This document shows, piece by piece, positions 34,373 to 42,699 of a DNA stretch of 64,000 bases. Each line of letters opens with the position of its first letter. Position 1 is the first letter of the stretch. Source of the stretch: Archaeoglobaceae archaeon. Lineage in GTDB: Archaea; Halobacteriota; Archaeoglobi; Archaeoglobales; Archaeoglobaceae. The stretch lies in NCBI GenBank assembly GCA_027064525.1, contig JAMOPJ010000002.1:1-64000 (forward strand). The letters are read 5' to 3'. Under the pieces are notes generated by a model, which saw only the letters and a program-made list of their open reading frames with translations, made no database searches and was not told the origin of the DNA. The position numbers were made by a program, and so were the translations under genes.

Positions 34373-35086
34373 GTGAGTTATAAAAGATTCAGATTTAAGC
34401 ACAAGGAAACGATGGTGACGATCATAGCCGAAGATGAAAAATTCTACAAAATTGCCGTTGATGCTATACTTGAAGCAAGGAAATATATTGAAGATATGAT
34501 TAAAAAAGAACCTTTCTTTTATGCAACGCTCGAACCGATGGATTGTAATGGAAAAATCGTTGGTAGAATGTGTCATGCATCGAAGCTTGCCAACGTTGGA
34601 CCTATGGCCACCGTAGCTGGAGTCATAGCTCAATATGCAGTTGAGAAGATGGTTGAAGCTGGAGCAAACTTTGCAGTCGTTGACAACGGCGGAGACATCG
34701 CGATGTTTTTAGATAGACCGATAACTGTTGGAGTATTCACGTATTCAACAACTTTAAGCTTCAAAATTGAGGAGAAAGGGTTCTATGCCGTTTGCACATC
34801 AAGCGGTACAATAGGTCACTCGATAAGCTTTGGCTTCGCTGATGCGGCAACGATCTTTGCAAGGGATGCCTGCATTGCGGATGCTTTTGCAACGGCCTTG
34901 GGCAATATGATAAAGCAGGAGTTTGGCAAAGAGGAAATCGAAGAAACTTTGAAAATTTTCTGGAATAGGGCAAAAGATCACATAGAGGGAGCGATCGTAA
35001 TCAAAGGTGATGTGGTTGGCTTCGCTGGAAAGATTCCAGAGTTAACTAAAGCTGACGTAAAGCCCGAGCTAATAACTAGAGGCTGA
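34373..35086 (+). CDS. UPF0280 family protein (ApbE-like fold)
   Basis: The protein matches UPF0280: AKLANVGPMATVAGVIAQY type motif (here ASKLANVGPMATVAG), NGGDIAMFLDRPITVGVF, GTIGHSISFGFADAATI and ARDACIADAFATALGN. The family has an ApbE-like fold and is common in methanogens and Archaeoglobales; the reaction is not established. It starts at GTG 34373, just after the AT-rich region, and has 237 residues. The stop lies 6 bases from the opposing membrane protein gene. Confidence 0.85.
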   Translation: MSYKRFRFKHKETMVTIIAEDEKFYKIAVDAILEARKYIEDMIKKEPFFYATLEPMDCNGKIVGRMCHASKLANVGPMATVAGVIAQYAVEKMVEAGANFAVVDNGGDIAMFLDRPITVGVFTYSTTLSFKIEEKGFYAVCTSSGTIGHSISFGFADAATIFARDACIADAFATALGNMIKQEFGKEEIEETLKIFWNRAKDHIEGAIVIKGDVVGFAGKIPELTKADVKPELITRG

Positions 35087-35092
35087 ACACGT

Positions 35093-36031
35093 TCAAAATC
35101 CAATTAGGTATCCAAACGAGGCAAATACAATTGTACCCACGACGTATATGGCAAAATAGTTAATCAACGCCGATTCCATAGCTCTTAATGCATTTTTGGT
35201 AAGTAGATACGTTGATCCTGCTGATAGTGCGAGCACGACCACAGCTTCTGGAGTTATTATAACGGGCCATTCAGCAATTATTGGATGTGCAATTATATCG
35301 TAGATGTAGTCTGATGGAGTGTACCACGGCACCGAAAACTCTATCACCTGCTGCACGTAAGGAGTAAAGAGAGTAATCCCAATTGATTTAAATAAGCAGG
35401 AGAATAAATCTGGAAATACCAAAGTGGCAGTTAGTTTAAACATCAAAGCCAAAAACATAGAAAGAGCAAATACTCTGTTTTCATCTTTCGAAATAAATTT
35501 TAATGGAATAGAGAAAATGATCGATAAAATGAATGCTACAACAAGTAGCCATACGTAGTTTGTACCCCAAAATGGTTTGTAAAATCTCATCTCTGGCGAT
35601 AATACAGCAACGTTAAATGGAGTAGATTGAATAAAACCCGGTAGAATGAAAATTACCAAAAATACACCTGAAATAGTCGCTTCCTTTAATTTCCCACGAT
35701 GGCACATTAAATAACTTGATATCCATACAGAAATCGCTAACAAACCAAGATTGAAGAGGTCAAAGGGTTTTATCGTGCTGTAGTATACCCTCCTCAATAG
35801 AGCGCCATCATCTGGACTAAGAAATATCAGGATCGTCAATAAAAATACAGAAACTGTGCCAAGATATAGAATTCTTAAATTGTCAAGGATTTTTCTCGGA
35901 TATTTTTTAACAAAGTAGTGTATGCATAAAACAAACAGAAGCAGTAGTAGATACGTTAAATGTGCTGGAGCACTCAGCCAATCGAACTGTGGTTCGGGTA
36001 TATATCGTTTATACATATTAAGTAACCTCAT
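35093..36031 (-). CDS. Polytopic membrane protein of unknown function
   Basis: I do not recognise the family. It is 312 residues with about eight or nine hydrophobic helices and short loops, for example YLLLLLFVLCIHYF and LLVVAFILSIIFSI. There is a charged turn (FISKDENR) in the middle and an aromatic-rich loop FSVPWYTPSDYIYD. No transporter or enzyme motif is obvious. It lies 25 bases downstream of the C39-like peptidase gene on the same strand, so it may be its export or anchoring partner. Confidence 0.7.
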   Translation of the reverse strand: MRLLNMYKRYIPEPQFDWLSAPAHLTYLLLLLFVLCIHYFVKKYPRKILDNLRILYLGTVSVFLLTILIFLSPDDGALLRRVYYSTIKPFDLFNLGLLAISVWISSYLMCHRGKLKEATISGVFLVIFILPGFIQSTPFNVAVLSPEMRFYKPFWGTNYVWLLVVAFILSIIFSIPLKFISKDENRVFALSMFLALMFKLTATLVFPDLFSCLFKSIGITLFTPYVQQVIEFSVPWYTPSDYIYDIIAHPIIAEWPVIITPEAVVVLALSAGSTYLLTKNALRAMESALINYFAIYVVGTIVFASFGYLIGF

Positions 36032-36056
36032 TACAAAAACAAAAATAATTAAAAAA

Positions 36057-37181
36057 TTAGGAGGATGGTATGACTTTAGTGTACATTTCCAAGTTTACAG
36101 CTCCAAGGGCCCACCATAGGTAATATTCACAGTTCGGGTCATTAACGATGTAGTACTCATTCCACGTAACTACTCCATCAGTAGTATACTGATATCCCAC
36201 ACCAACGACTGAATGCCCTTGACTGTATCCTGGAAATCCATAGGGTGGAGCACTAATCATTACTGGACGGCCTGCATCAATTTCTGGGATATAATCACCG
36301 AAGTAACTGGCACCGTAAACGTTTACAGCATCGAAGCTGTAACCATGATTAGACGCCACAGTTTCAATCCCGTCATCAAAGTTCCACCACCAAGTAAGTC
36401 CAGTCTCATTGTCTGTTCCCATTGCGTAATGTAGCTCTTCTGTTAGATCCGTATGCTCGTTAGGTGGATCATCAAATTGAGTTCCATCATTCACATCTGT
36501 TGGCTCACTATACCACCAATCGGCATAGTCGAGATTAGAATACCCATTTTCACCCCAATATTCCAATATCATGGCAGCTGAAGTTGGAGAACATCCATCA
36601 TCCCACGCAATGTGGTCAACCCACAATATCTTACCCCTAACTGATGGGGTAGATGCAAAAGGTGTTATAATATCTGATACTCTACCCTTCAATAGTTCTA
36701 CATATCGTTTCCACAAATTCTTCCTTTTTTCAGCAATCGTTTTACCAGGTATTTTATGCTGTTTAAGGTACCTTTCAGACGCATCGAAAAGCGGCAGATA
36801 TTTTGTTTTTCCAAATGATACATTTTTATTCAGGCTGTACTCAACTATTGGAACACCAGTTTTTCTGCCATTGACAAGAATTTGACCTACGATTTTATCA
36901 TCTTTTACAACTTTGAAATCGTACGCTGTTAGAATGCCATCTGATGTATATTTTTTCTCCACATCTCCGATTTTTGCCCCTTTCCATACTTTAAAAGGCA
37001 GAAAATCAATCTCGTCACTAAGTTTTACAAGATACTTCAACTGATACTCTGCAAGCATCCTTGCCTCTTTTTCCGTCACCTTTTCAACAACTGAACACTC
37101 TATGGCCACTGTCGGCGTAATTAAGCTCATAGATACAGCTACAATTAGCAACACACCAAATATGTTTTTCCAAACTTTCAC
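36057..37181 (-). CDS. Secreted C39-like cysteine peptidase
   Basis: A signal peptide (residues about 5-27) leads a propeptide-like region to about 180, then a papain/C39-type domain: catalytic Cys in DGCSPTSAAMILEYWG (C197), His in GHSVVGVGY (H323), and an Asn/Asp in YIVNDPN (347-348). The region has many Asp, Trp and Tyr residues. It is likely exported and self-processed. It starts GTGAAAG after GGAAGTGG. Its promoter shares 51 of 55 bases with that of the anchored protein at 38.1-39.2 kb. Confidence 0.85.
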   Translation of the reverse strand: MKVWKNIFGVLLIVAVSMSLITPTVAIECSVVEKVTEKEARMLAEYQLKYLVKLSDEIDFLPFKVWKGAKIGDVEKKYTSDGILTAYDFKVVKDDKIVGQILVNGRKTGVPIVEYSLNKNVSFGKTKYLPLFDASERYLKQHKIPGKTIAEKRKNLWKRYVELLKGRVSDIITPFASTPSVRGKILWVDHIAWDDGCSPTSAAMILEYWGENGYSNLDYADWWYSEPTDVNDGTQFDDPPNEHTDLTEELHYAMGTDNETGLTWWWNFDDGIETVASNHGYSFDAVNVYGASYFGDYIPEIDAGRPVMISAPPYGFPGYSQGHSVVGVGYQYTTDGVVTWNEYYIVNDPNCEYYLWWALGAVNLEMYTKVIPSS

Positions 37182-37207
37182 TCTACCACTTCCTTACGTT
37201 TTTTCTA

Positions 37208-37262
37208 TTTAGACATTATTCTATAAGTAATTTCTGACCATATAATGAAAATAATATATTTA
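37208..37262 (-). promoter_or_regulatory. Shared promoter element, copy 1
   Basis: This 55-base stretch matches 39207-39261 at 51 positions. On the coding (minus) strand it contains ATATGGTCAGAAA followed by a TTATAGAA TATA-like box near 37226, about 25 bases before a likely transcript start ahead of the peptidase gene. The conservation outside the TATA box suggests a regulator site as well as a promoter. The match is seen; the regulator is unknown. Confidence 0.7.
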
Positions 37263-37321
37263 GAAAAATTAATGAAATCGGATAATACATAAAAAGCAAA
37301 AGAAACATAGGTTTTTCTTAA

Positions 37322-37954
37322 TCATTTAGCGTTTATTATTTGCCATATATCCTCATCACCTATAACCACAAGTATAGAAGCTCTATTGTAGTTCAATCTA
37401 AGCAGTTCGACATATATGTATCTATTTTGAGCCTTGAACAGTGAATTTCTTGAATCTACAAAACTATTTCCACACCACGAGTGTGCATTCTCCTTAAGAG
37501 TAACATTTTCTTTTATGATTATGTATTTTCTTTTTAATATTAATATAAAATCATCATAACATTTCAGAGCTTTCGTGTGGTTCGTGTAGTAGAATGATGC
37601 GAAGTAGTAATTCCGAACCTTGATCGCACAAACACAGTCATAACCTTCCGGCTTCTCAAATGTCCAGTTGATTTTCTCACAAAATAACGGACATACGTGC
37701 TTCCCGTCAATCCTAAAATCCCTTAAATTCATCAGCAGAGCTACATTTTGTTCACATGTGTAGTTACCCACTATAATTGGCTTTGGTGGTAAATCTTCAC
37801 ACCCGGTATCGGTATGACTTCTGTTAATTATTATTTTATCGCTTACGTCCTCCTCATTATTGTTCATCCAGTTCTGTGTCCATACGAATATTAAAATCAA
37901 GAGAAAAATTATAGAAATTAGTATTATTTCCAGAGTCTTCCTCATAGCTTTCAC
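37322..37954 (-). CDS. Membrane-anchored hypothetical protein
   Basis: The 210-residue protein has an N-terminal membrane helix (about 9-27) and an external domain with nine or so cysteines in pairs (CEDLPPKP, CEQNVALL, CPLFCEKI, YDCVCAI, KCYDDF, WCGNSF). The cysteines may form disulfides outside the cell. I do not recognise a family. The start is GTG at 37954 (GTGAAAGCTATG) after TTAAGGA. Base use is AT-rich compared with the housekeeping genes. Confidence 0.7.
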   Translation of the reverse strand: MKAMRKTLEIILISIIFLLILIFVWTQNWMNNNEEDVSDKIIINRSHTDTGCEDLPPKPIIVGNYTCEQNVALLMNLRDFRIDGKHVCPLFCEKINWTFEKPEGYDCVCAIKVRNYYFASFYYTNHTKALKCYDDFILILKRKYIIIKENVTLKENAHSWCGNSFVDSRNSLFKAQNRYIYVELLRLNYNRASILVVIGDEDIWQIINAK

Positions 37955-37968
37955 TCCTTAAGTTGGTT

Positions 37969-38043
37969 TTAGGAGTATTGAGGTGGTAATCCCTTATCCT
38001 TGTATAGCATTACAAGTGGTGCATAGTTCTTTGTAGTTCTCAC
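37969..38043 (-). CDS. Possible 24-residue small ORF
   Basis: A GTG at 38043 opens a 24-codon frame reading MRTTKNYAPLVMLYKDKGLP and then PQYS. GAGGTAG lies upstream, in a leader that resembles those of the neighbouring anchored genes (ACTCTACTACCTC against ACTCTACCACTTCC on the plus strand, followed by TTTAGAC). It could be a real small peptide or the stub of a deleted gene. The leader match is the only support. Confidence 0.3.
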   Translation of the reverse strand: MRTTKNYAPLVMLYKDKGLPPQYS

Positions 38044-38126
38044 TCTACTACCTCTTCCTCAATAGATGTTTAGACCTTGATCTTATTAATATTATTTTAA
38101 TAAAATAAAAATATATTAATAAAAAG

Positions 38127-39182
38127 TTAAATCCAGTTGGAGTAGCTTTCGAGAAAACCGTCAAAGCCGACTGTTTTCACCCATCCAGAACTTCTCGTGC
38201 TCGTTATGCTGAGCGTCGCAACTGGGGAAGGAATCTTGCCTACACCTAGGGATACCGAGATTCCGGTCGGATAGGAGAACGTTACCGATACCGAGAACGT
38301 ATAGTCGTGTCCTCCAGTAATTGGTATGGCTCTCGTATTTCCGGCGTAGGTTAGACGATAATCGTCATAATCTGTAGGCAGGTGACCGTCCCAACTAACA
38401 TAATCTCTATAATCTTGGATCGGATCGGAATTCGTATCGACGGCATACACTCTTTCGTAATATATTTTCTCATCACCCATTTCAAGCTCCGTTATTGCAT
38501 ACACATACTTTATTTTGAAGTATGCTGTATAATTGTATCTTCCAGTTAGATATGGACTTGAAAGCCCATCGTCAAGAGTTACCTCGGTATAGCCAGAGGT
38601 CCATGTTGGAGAGCCGTAGGGGCGGGCTTTACTTTCAACTTTAATTTTAGCTCCAATGGGGTAGCAGTATTTAATGAATATATCATCCCATGTCGCGAAC
38701 TTGAGCACTGGAGTCATCTTGTAAGTTGTCCACACGCCCGGTGTTGGTTCGGATTCGACTTTGGGAATGTCTCTTAAAACGATTTTCACGGTTTTCGGCT
38801 TAGCTTCAGCGGGGTCTACAGAGAAGATAGCTACACCCATCTTTCCTTTGGTGTAAGCCACGACTTCGAGGTTTATACTTCTGTAGACCTTCATCCTTTT
38901 ACCTTCTACTTCTAACGTTGTAATTTCTCTTTTCGGTAATAAGAGGTTCGCTGATACGATTCCAACTCCAGAACCCTTCCAAATTCGTCTCGGTCCATTC
39001 TCGGTCAGCTCGTTTATCAGAACATTCGCCGAAATTGGTCTCCCTTTCTCATCAACGACATGAACTGTTATTTGTTGGATAAACTTATCCTTCAGGTATG
39101 TGTCTATTGCTATCCCTACTATACTCCCTACTATTACTAAAACCAACAACAATCCAATTAACAACCTAATTCGTTTCATCAT
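38127..39182 (-). CDS. Membrane-anchored surface protein with transthyretin-like start
   Basis: From ATG 39182 (after GAGGTGG) the protein has an N-terminal membrane helix (about 5-25), then a carboxypeptidase-regulatory/transthyretin-like strand motif (TVHVVDEKGRPISANVLI), and a beta-rich body with many Thr, Ser, Tyr and Trp residues to the end. I do not know a function. It belongs to the AT-rich group of secreted proteins and shares its promoter with the C39-like peptidase. The open frame upstream to 39218 is less likely, because the ribosome site is inside it. Confidence 0.75.
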   Translation of the reverse strand: MMKRIRLLIGLLLVLVIVGSIVGIAIDTYLKDKFIQQITVHVVDEKGRPISANVLINELTENGPRRIWKGSGVGIVSANLLLPKREITTLEVEGKRMKVYRSINLEVVAYTKGKMGVAIFSVDPAEAKPKTVKIVLRDIPKVESEPTPGVWTTYKMTPVLKFATWDDIFIKYCYPIGAKIKVESKARPYGSPTWTSGYTEVTLDDGLSSPYLTGRYNYTAYFKIKYVYAITELEMGDEKIYYERVYAVDTNSDPIQDYRDYVSWDGHLPTDYDDYRLTYAGNTRAIPITGGHDYTFSVSVTFSYPTGISVSLGVGKIPSPVATLSITSTRSSGWVKTVGFDGFLESYSNWI

Positions 39183-39206
39183 ACCACCTCTATCCTCCAA
39201 ATTACA

Positions 39207-39261
39207 TTTAGACTTCATTCTATAAGTATTTTCTGACCATATAATGAGAATAATATATTTA
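39207..39261 (-). promoter_or_regulatory. Shared promoter element, copy 2
   Basis: It matches copy 1 at 51 of 55 bases and lies in the same place, about 25 bases ahead of the coding start region. On the minus strand it reads ATATGGTCAGAAA then CTTATAGAA. A third, shorter match, ATATGGTCAGAAA followed by TTTATATATG, runs on the plus strand at about 39293-39316, facing the other way, so this spot may control both directions. Confidence 0.7.
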
Positions 39262-39534
39262 AGAAAATATTTATTAAATTATAATTCTCAAGATATGGTC
39301 AGAAAGTTTATATATGAAACAATCATAAGATAAAAGTATATTATTTTATCATTCAAATCAAATAAACTTACTAAATCCTTTGGCAGTCCTTCAGCTTAAT
39401 TTGGAACGCTTTGCACTTACCTCTCAGATTTCGTGTAATAATTCCCGATTAATTAAGAGTATCATCGACTGTTGCTCGTAAGGGTGTTCCAATCGATGAC
39501 CACAAACGTGATATAGTTATTGTTCGAATTTAGC
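39262..39534. other. Intergenic region with outward copy of the ATATGGTCAGAAA motif
   Basis: No gene is visible. It holds the plus-strand ATATGGTCAGAAA-TTTATATATG motif at 39293-39316 and an inverted repeat TCATCGA (39462-39468) with TCGATGA (39493-39499). A GTGATATAG TATA-like box at 39508-39516 lies about 25 bases before the next gene's ATG 39535. Confidence 0.5.
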
Positions 39535-40983
39535 ATGATGGATATTGATTACATATTCGAGGATGTAGTCGTAAAACCCTCAAACGCTCCGAAATTCGTT
39601 TTGAATGGTGAAGAAATCGATCTCTGGAGTGATGAATTTCTTCCATATCACTCCAAGAGCATCGTCGATTACGTTAGGGAAGCACTGCTTGAATACGAAA
39701 GGAGAGGAGAGGATCCGTTCCCAGAGATTGTAGGCAAGTCCGTAGAGAAAGAGATGGTTAAAAATGCCTTGATGAGCGGTTCGAATATACTATTCAAGGG
39801 CAGAAAAGGTTATGGAAAAACTACGTTCAGCAAAGCCATAGCAAAGCTTTTGCCGGAGAAGCTTTTGGCGATAAAGGGTTGTAAGATTCACGATGATCCT
39901 ACCCGTCCTACATGCTTCGCATGCAAGAAGAAAGTGTTAGAGGAAAACGTAGTAGAACTTACGTGGGTTCCGAGAAAGTGGATTCGAATCCCCGGAGACC
40001 CGATGATGACCACTCGTCAGCTCATAGGCGGTATAAGCATTCAGAAGATTAGAGAAGGTTACGATTTGGATCATCCCGAAGTTTTTACTCCGGGTAGAGT
40101 TCTCAAGGCACATAGAGGAATAGCATACTTCGACGAGCTTGGTGCAATCCCTTCAGCGCTGCAAACCCTTCTACACGAGCTTTTGGAAGAGAAGCAGATA
40201 ACGACTCCGGAAGGAGATATAGTTCCGATGAAAATAGACACGATCTTCATAGCCTCAACGAATCCGGCCAACTACAAGGGTGTTGCAGATATCAAAGAGC
40301 CCTTGATGGATAGAGTCGAGGAGATTCCGATAGGACCTCCAGAAACGCTCGAGGAGGAGATAGAGATTGGGCTGAGAAATATGAGCTTAAAGGAGGGAGC
40401 TATTCTTCCAATCTGGCATCTCAAGATCTTAGCGAGGATAGTTAGGCTTGCAAGGAACAGGAACGAGTGTAGGATTGCGAGCAGGATAGAGCTTGAACCT
40501 TCATGCAGAGCGACGATAAAGCTGTTCGATCATCTTAGAGCTTCAGCAACGAGGAAAGGGCATAGGTGTGCGATGCTGATAGACTACGGAAAGAGCTACG
40601 AGATAGTCAAACTCGGGCTGAGAAGTAGGATCGAATTGGATTACGAGGACGACATGACAAAGGATGATGTAATAGTCAAGCTTACTGAGGAGGCTATAAA
40701 CAAGACGTGCACCGAAATTTATGGCATGATTCCTCGTGATTCCTTTGGCAAGCTCATGGAAGATCTATCGGATCTTTGTGGAGAACCCATAAGTGTCGAT
40801 GAGGAGATAGACTTCAGGAGGTATGAGAATCTATACAGAATCCTCGTTCTGTTTGCTAAATCGCCTGATGAGCTAAATTCGGCCTTCGAAATTTTACTCG
40901 AAGCTATAAAGCGTTGCACAGGCTTGATAGATAAGGTAGATTTCGGAAGGTATGTCTATGCCGGCTATGACTGGGAAGCCTGA
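39535..40983 (+). CDS. Magnesium chelatase I/MoxR-like AAA+ ATPase with Cys insert
   Basis: The protein has Walker A GRKGYGKTTF at about 89, Walker B IAYFDELG near 200, and sensor residues in IFIASTNPANYKG. A four-cysteine-type insert (GCKIHDDPTRPTCFACKK, with C-x-C spacing) lies after Walker A, a possible metal site. This matches the archaeal ChlI-like ATPases paired with VWA proteins. I chose ATG 39535 (MMDIDYIF); the frame begins at TTG 39520. It overlaps the VWA gene by 32 bases. Confidence 0.85.
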   Translation: MMDIDYIFEDVVVKPSNAPKFVLNGEEIDLWSDEFLPYHSKSIVDYVREALLEYERRGEDPFPEIVGKSVEKEMVKNALMSGSNILFKGRKGYGKTTFSKAIAKLLPEKLLAIKGCKIHDDPTRPTCFACKKKVLEENVVELTWVPRKWIRIPGDPMMTTRQLIGGISIQKIREGYDLDHPEVFTPGRVLKAHRGIAYFDELGAIPSALQTLLHELLEEKQITTPEGDIVPMKIDTIFIASTNPANYKGVADIKEPLMDRVEEIPIGPPETLEEEIEIGLRNMSLKEGAILPIWHLKILARIVRLARNRNECRIASRIELEPSCRATIKLFDHLRASATRKGHRCAMLIDYGKSYEIVKLGLRSRIELDYEDDMTKDDVIVKLTEEAINKTCTEIYGMIPRDSFGKLMEDLSDLCGEPISVDEEIDFRRYENLYRILVLFAKSPDELNSAFEILLEAIKRCTGLIDKVDFGRYVYAGYDWEA

Positions 40984-42202
40984 GTGTAGGTTGTGCGAGG
41001 AAGAGGTTGGGATAGATCAAAACCTCGCGAAAGATCTACTTTACTCCATCTTTAATCCGTATTACAGGGAGAAGGGAAAGATCGATCTGACGGAGTTTAT
41101 AAAGAAACATCTGAGCAACGAAGAGCTGAAACAGTCTTTTGACATGTTCTCAAGCTTATTTAACGAGATTCTGAAGAACTTTAGCTACGTAAACACCTTT
41201 TGGATGGACAAAATCGAAGACTATAGAAAAGCGAGGCAAAGGGCTTGGGAGGAGATAAAAGACATGCTTAAAAGTGGTGAACTTAGCAGGGAAGATGTCA
41301 GTGCAAGCGAGCTCGTGAACTACTTCTACGAGGAGATAGTTCAGGATCTGATGAAGGAGGGCTACATTGAGGGAGTAATAGAGAGAATACACAGAAGGGT
41401 TTTGCTTTTCAGTAGTCAGGCGGAGAAACTGTTGGGAGAGAAAGTTCTTCAGCTTTCTCTTCAAGATTTGGGCAAAGGCGACTTCGGAGAACACGAGACG
41501 GAAAAGGAAGGTATGTCGATATTTTTGGGCTACGAAATCGTCGAGTTTGATCCGTTCGTTCACACGTTTGACATGATTGACATACAGGAGACGTTAGTCA
41601 AATCGGCCTTGAGAGATCCGGAGATCAATTTGGATGAGAAGGATTTGGTCGCGAGGATGCCTAAGCACGCTGAGAAGTGCGTATACGTTATGCTCATAGA
41701 TGTGAGCGACTCGATGAGAGGTAAAAAGATCATCGGGGCCATCGAGGCTGCCTTAGCTTTAAAGAGCGCTATCAGAAAGAACAGCTTCGACGAGCTACAC
41801 GTAGTTGCGTTCAACCACAACGTTCGAACGATTAAAGAAAACGAAATCCTAAATTTGGATGCGAGGGGAAGGACAGACATAGGTTTAGCTCTAAGAAAGG
41901 CGAGGGAGATACTGAAGGGTAGAAGGGGCAGCAGAATTGTTTTTCTGATCACCGACGGAGAGCCAACTTCGAGCTACAATCCTTATCTTACACCTTGGAG
42001 ATGCGCCGTTAAGGAGGCGGAGAATTTGAGAAGTGTCGATGCTCATCTAACGATAATAATGCTCGGTAAGGACAGGAAGTTCTTAGAGCTCTGCAATAGA
42101 ATGGCTAAAGCCAGTGGGAATTCGCACATACTCTTCTTTGCGGATCCTCTCGATCTGAAGCGTTACTTCGTGAGGAGCTATATGAGGAGAATCGGTAGAT
42201 AG
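40952..42202 (+). CDS. VWA-domain protein, partner of ChlI-like ATPase
   Basis: The C-terminal VWA domain starts VYVMLIDVSDSMRGKK (MIDAS near residue 250) and has GRTDIGLALRKA and FLITDGEP. A zinc-like pair CRLCEE lies at the start (residues about 12-15). The start could be 40952 or 40961. It is the second ATPase/VWA pair in the window, unlike the first in sequence. Such pairs load metals or remodel complexes in known systems, but the client here is unknown. Confidence 0.85.
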   Translation: MSMPAMTGKPECRLCEEEVGIDQNLAKDLLYSIFNPYYREKGKIDLTEFIKKHLSNEELKQSFDMFSSLFNEILKNFSYVNTFWMDKIEDYRKARQRAWEEIKDMLKSGELSREDVSASELVNYFYEEIVQDLMKEGYIEGVIERIHRRVLLFSSQAEKLLGEKVLQLSLQDLGKGDFGEHETEKEGMSIFLGYEIVEFDPFVHTFDMIDIQETLVKSALRDPEINLDEKDLVARMPKHAEKCVYVMLIDVSDSMRGKKIIGAIEAALALKSAIRKNSFDELHVVAFNHNVRTIKENEILNLDARGRTDIGLALRKAREILKGRRGSRIVFLITDGEPTSSYNPYLTPWRCAVKEAENLRSVDAHLTIIMLGKDRKFLELCNRMAKASGNSHILFFADPLDLKRYFVRSYMRRIGR

Positions 42203-42207
42203 GTATT

Positions 42208-42699
42208 TTAGACCAACTCCTCAAGAACTTCTATAACTTTAACAAGAGGAAGTCCAGTCAAATCTGCGATGTCTTTCGGATTGCATTCCCGGGGAAGCTT
42301 TCCCAAAACCTTCAGAGCCCACATAACAGCTTCTTTTGGCGTTGCATAGGCAATCTCCCTTCCAATCTTTATCCTTCCAATCAGTCCTTTATCGACGAGG
42401 GAGTTCATTATTGCACTTGCGTGACTACGATACTTGAAGCTCGCAAATCTATCCGCCAATACCTTAAGATCTTCAAACGTTGCGATTCCCAATCTTTTTA
42501 CGAGTTCGTAAGCATGTCTTTCCGCTTGAGTTAGTCGGACACAACCATAGGAATCAACTTCTCTCTTTAATGATGCAAGTGTTGCCGTTAAAACGTTGCT
42601 CAATTTTTCGTCGGATAGAAACTCAAGTAAGATGATCGCTAGCCTCTCACCATTCTCCAATCTCTTTAGCATTTCGCATAAATCTTCTATTGCCCCCAT
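42208..42699 (-). CDS. Winged-helix regulator-like protein
   Basis: The 163-residue protein has a helical start and a winged-helix type core (ERHAYELVKRLGIATFEDLK to about residue 115), then a second short HTH-like part ending GLPLVKVIEVLEELV. It could be a DNA-binding regulator. ATG 42699 overlaps the upstream PGF-type protein gene by 13 bases, so it is the last gene of the operon 44701-42208. A self-regulating operon is possible, through the palindrome at 44713. Confidence 0.75.
   Translation of the reverse strand: MGAIEDLCEMLKRLENGERLAIILLEFLSDEKLSNVLTATLASLKREVDSYGCVRLTQAERHAYELVKRLGIATFEDLKVLADRFASFKYRSHASAIMNSLVDKGLIGRIKIGREIAYATPKEAVMWALKVLGKLPRECNPKDIADLTGLPLVKVIEVLEELV

Noticed and set aside
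39462-39499. TCATCGA/TCGATGA pair as another C/D sRNA
   Set aside because: Only GATGA-like halves are present; there is no full C box, and no CTGA boxes stand at fitting distances.
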